Positions 55,301-58,300 of a stretch of DNA of 64,000 bases are shown piece after piece. The notes under the pieces are model-generated. The model saw only the letters and a program-made list of their open reading frames with translations, did not search any database and had not been told where the DNA came from. The stretch's first letter is position 1; every line of letters begins with the position of its first letter. This DNA comes from Sipunculus nudus (taxonomy: Eukaryota > Annelida > Sipuncula > Golfingiida > Sipunculidae). The position numbers and the translations under genes are program-made. The DNA lies in assembly GCA_026874595.1 (NCBI GenBank), contig CM049308.1:35022027-35086026 (forward strand). Reading direction: 5' to 3'.

Positions 55301-58300
55301 TATATTCCTGAATAAAAAGTCTCCAGCTTCAGCAATTCTCATGTTAAGTGGGTAAATATATTTCCGAATTTTTAAAAATTTGCATTATATTTGGGCCCAT
55401 AACTTCAAAACAATATGCAATACTGACCTAATTTTTGGTATGTTCATAGAAAATTTATGGAAAAATATGAATACTATATATGATCAATATCAGATCAGTG
55501 GTTTTGAAATTAGGCAGCCTTGAAGTGTAACAATGGCTTTTTTTATGGAAAACGGAGGTTTTTCCTTAATATCTCAAAGGAACGAAGTCCTAGTGACCCA
55601 ATTATCGGTATGGTAGGAGATTTTAGGGACATCTAACAGTATGCAAAATCTTGGATTCGTAGGTCCAACGGTTTCAAAATGTGCCCTGTTAACAGATGGT
55701 GGGACGGCCAGACGATGGACAAAGGACTACGACTATAGCTCTGATGACTTATAGTCAGCTGAGCTTAAAAACTATTTACAAAGAAATACTATCAAATAAC
55801 GACACAAAAAATCTATATTTGCCGTGCAGAAACAGTGGAGCCCAGTATATTAACGCACCCACTATAGCATGGTCTATTTACGAAGCTGTAGACGAGGTGT
55901 TAGTGTGTTTGTCTCACATGAGAAACTTTTGGTGACTGTGTTTATTTGCATCATTTACCAAAACTGAGAAATACAGAAAGCAAATAAAATAATATCCATA
56001 AAGTCAGCCAGTGGTTATAATTGTTAGTTCTTATCTTGATAATAAAGATGTTCTTGAGTTACCAGTTATTAACAATTCTTTGCCACTCACCCCTGGCTGC
56101 TTCAGATACACAGGGAAGCTCCCTGCCTCTGTACACACTACTGATGTTCTGGAAGCACTGAAAGCATATTCCTGCATATTATATAAGTGATACTGGTATG
56201 TAGTACTGCAATAATCTACTTGCATATAAGTGCACCAATGCTAAGCTGATGAGAGCACTGTCATACTAACTTCAAACAATAAGAGTGATTGTAACAAGCA
56301 CAACACAGACTCATGACAAGCTTAAGTACCATATTTCCTCTTTTGTAAACTGTGGTATTTCAGTAGATGATTTCTATTTTAGAAAATCATATTCTATTGA
56401 CAACCAGTCTTAGCGTATGAAAAACTTATTATGATTTATAAAGATAAAAGATGTAACACTGACCTACTTTAAATCTTAACTTAGGTCTTACCAATTAAGT
56501 ATATGTATTTAGATATATAATTTATGCAAATGAGAGCAGCTTAGGTTATCTTGGCAGATTATTAATTTACCAAATACAGTCTAGCACCAGTCAAGCCTGG
56601 ACATCACATAAATTATATCACAGTAGGCTAATACCATTTTTCAGAGAATATATCAGCTTGATTTATCATCATGTTTACAAAATTTGAAATTTTCAGTCAG
56701 CTGAGCTGTAGTGGTCATAATCTTACAATGAAACTAGTATGTATTTAAATATTTGTTCCTTTCACTGAGAGATTAAATGAAAACCATGAAGTATAAATTT
56801 ATGCGATGTAGTATTAAATGCGACATGTCATAGCAAACAGTAATATTTACAATATGGCATCATGTGCATGTGTGCAGTAACCTTTTATCTTCAATTTTGC
56901 AGTAATCACTTGCAACTTCCCACTGTAGTGTTGGGTTTGTTATGAAGTGTTCCAGTATTATCTGAAACATATTTTAAAAGGCATGGTAAAAACACCATAA
57001 AACTGTAAAATATTCTCTTCTGGATCAAGAAAAAAATATGAAATATGGCAGTGAATTGGAGAGGCCCTTGAATTGATTCCATTAATCGATTCTATAAACC
57101 AATTAATACTCCAGTAGTAAATTTCAGGCTTTAATTTAAATAATAACAAATATTTTAAATGTGCAACTTGCATTGTGGAACATCCTAAAATTGAAAGTGC
57201 CACACTTATTTCAGCAAAGTGCAATGAGCAGATATACTGCCATATTGGACACTGAAGTTCAATGATAATTCAGGTCTTTACCCATGAAATTCCTAAGTTT
57301 CATAGTGTTCCACCATTTCAATTTTAAAGTAAATTACAAAATAAGACACCCATAAACAATCATCAAAGGAGCAATGAAACTAAGTTTACTCAAAGAAAGG
57401 CTTTGTGGAAAAATTCTTACAATGGCAAATTTGCTTCTTTCAAAACCACAAAACCAAATAATCATGGCTCAGAATATTTCTAATACTTAAAATTACAATT
57501 AATCATTTAGGTTTGAAAGCAGAGACAAGATTTCTATTACACAAAGGAACACAGCCATTGAAACATAGTTACCTTTTCCCCTGCACTAAATGCTTCATAA
57601 GAGGCTCCATCTGTGGCACTGTGATATCTGCCAATAAAGTAGATAAAAAAAAATTACATGGAGATAATGGTATATCAATGTTATATGTATACATTAATAC
57701 ATAATGATTTTAAAATAGGTACATTTTATAAATGTATTAAATATGAACAAGTTTATAATCCCATTCACCGGTAGCAGGTTAGCATTTAAAAATTCTGTAT
57801 ATTAGTAACTGTTACCAATTTTAATGACAAAGTACAATGTTAACAGGACAACATACAACTGCATAGTTTTAAGATTTTCAACAGTTATTTAAGTTTAAAT
57901 TGGAGCCAGAACTTCCCAGTTTCAAAGTTCAAAGTAAATTTTAAATGTAACACCAGAACATGAAATAACTACCAAACAGGATAGCCCTGTGTTCATTCAA
58001 GTTAATGCACTTTGATAAAATACTTTTTTTTTTGTCTTTTTTTTTGTCTCAATAGCATCTAACATCAAAATTGCACATATTAAAATTGCCAGATAATAAA
58101 GATAAACAATATTCATTAAGTGACCAAATACTTAAATGGAAGTATCATTGGACTCATTTTTTATGTGGAGATAAAATCAGACCAATGAACACTTTTTATA
58201 GTATGTCCCCCAACTTTGTCAAAGACCATGTAACTGGATGTTATAGTATGCCAATAACACCATAAAACTTCAATAAGTGGTGGGAATATGGACAATTAAG

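Larger units (their letters stand above)
46026..55770 (+). repeat. Family A element A7, split by an LTR retrotransposon
   Basis: The 5' end is CAAGGGATCTATGGGTCTCG then GCGCTCAGCTGAA. It matches A6b through 46,844 and again from 54,701 to the 3' end. Poly-G is at about 54,926-54,937, a short ACGG-type remnant near 55,700, and the hairpin at 55,736-55,766 with one arm mutated. The intervening 7.9 kb is the retrotransposon plus its GAATT duplication. Confidence 0.9.
55771..57572. other. Introns 2 and 3 and end of intron 4, no feature
   Basis: Apart from exons 4 and 3, unique AT-rich sequence. TTTCAGTCAGCTGAGCT near 56,692 equals half of a family A hairpin and may be a solitary remnant of an element end. 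Confidence 0.45.

Noticed and set aside
56690-56715. Family A 3' end at TTTCAGTCAGCTGAGCT
   Set aside because: Only half of the hairpin is present and no ACGG tract or core precedes it; at most a remnant.
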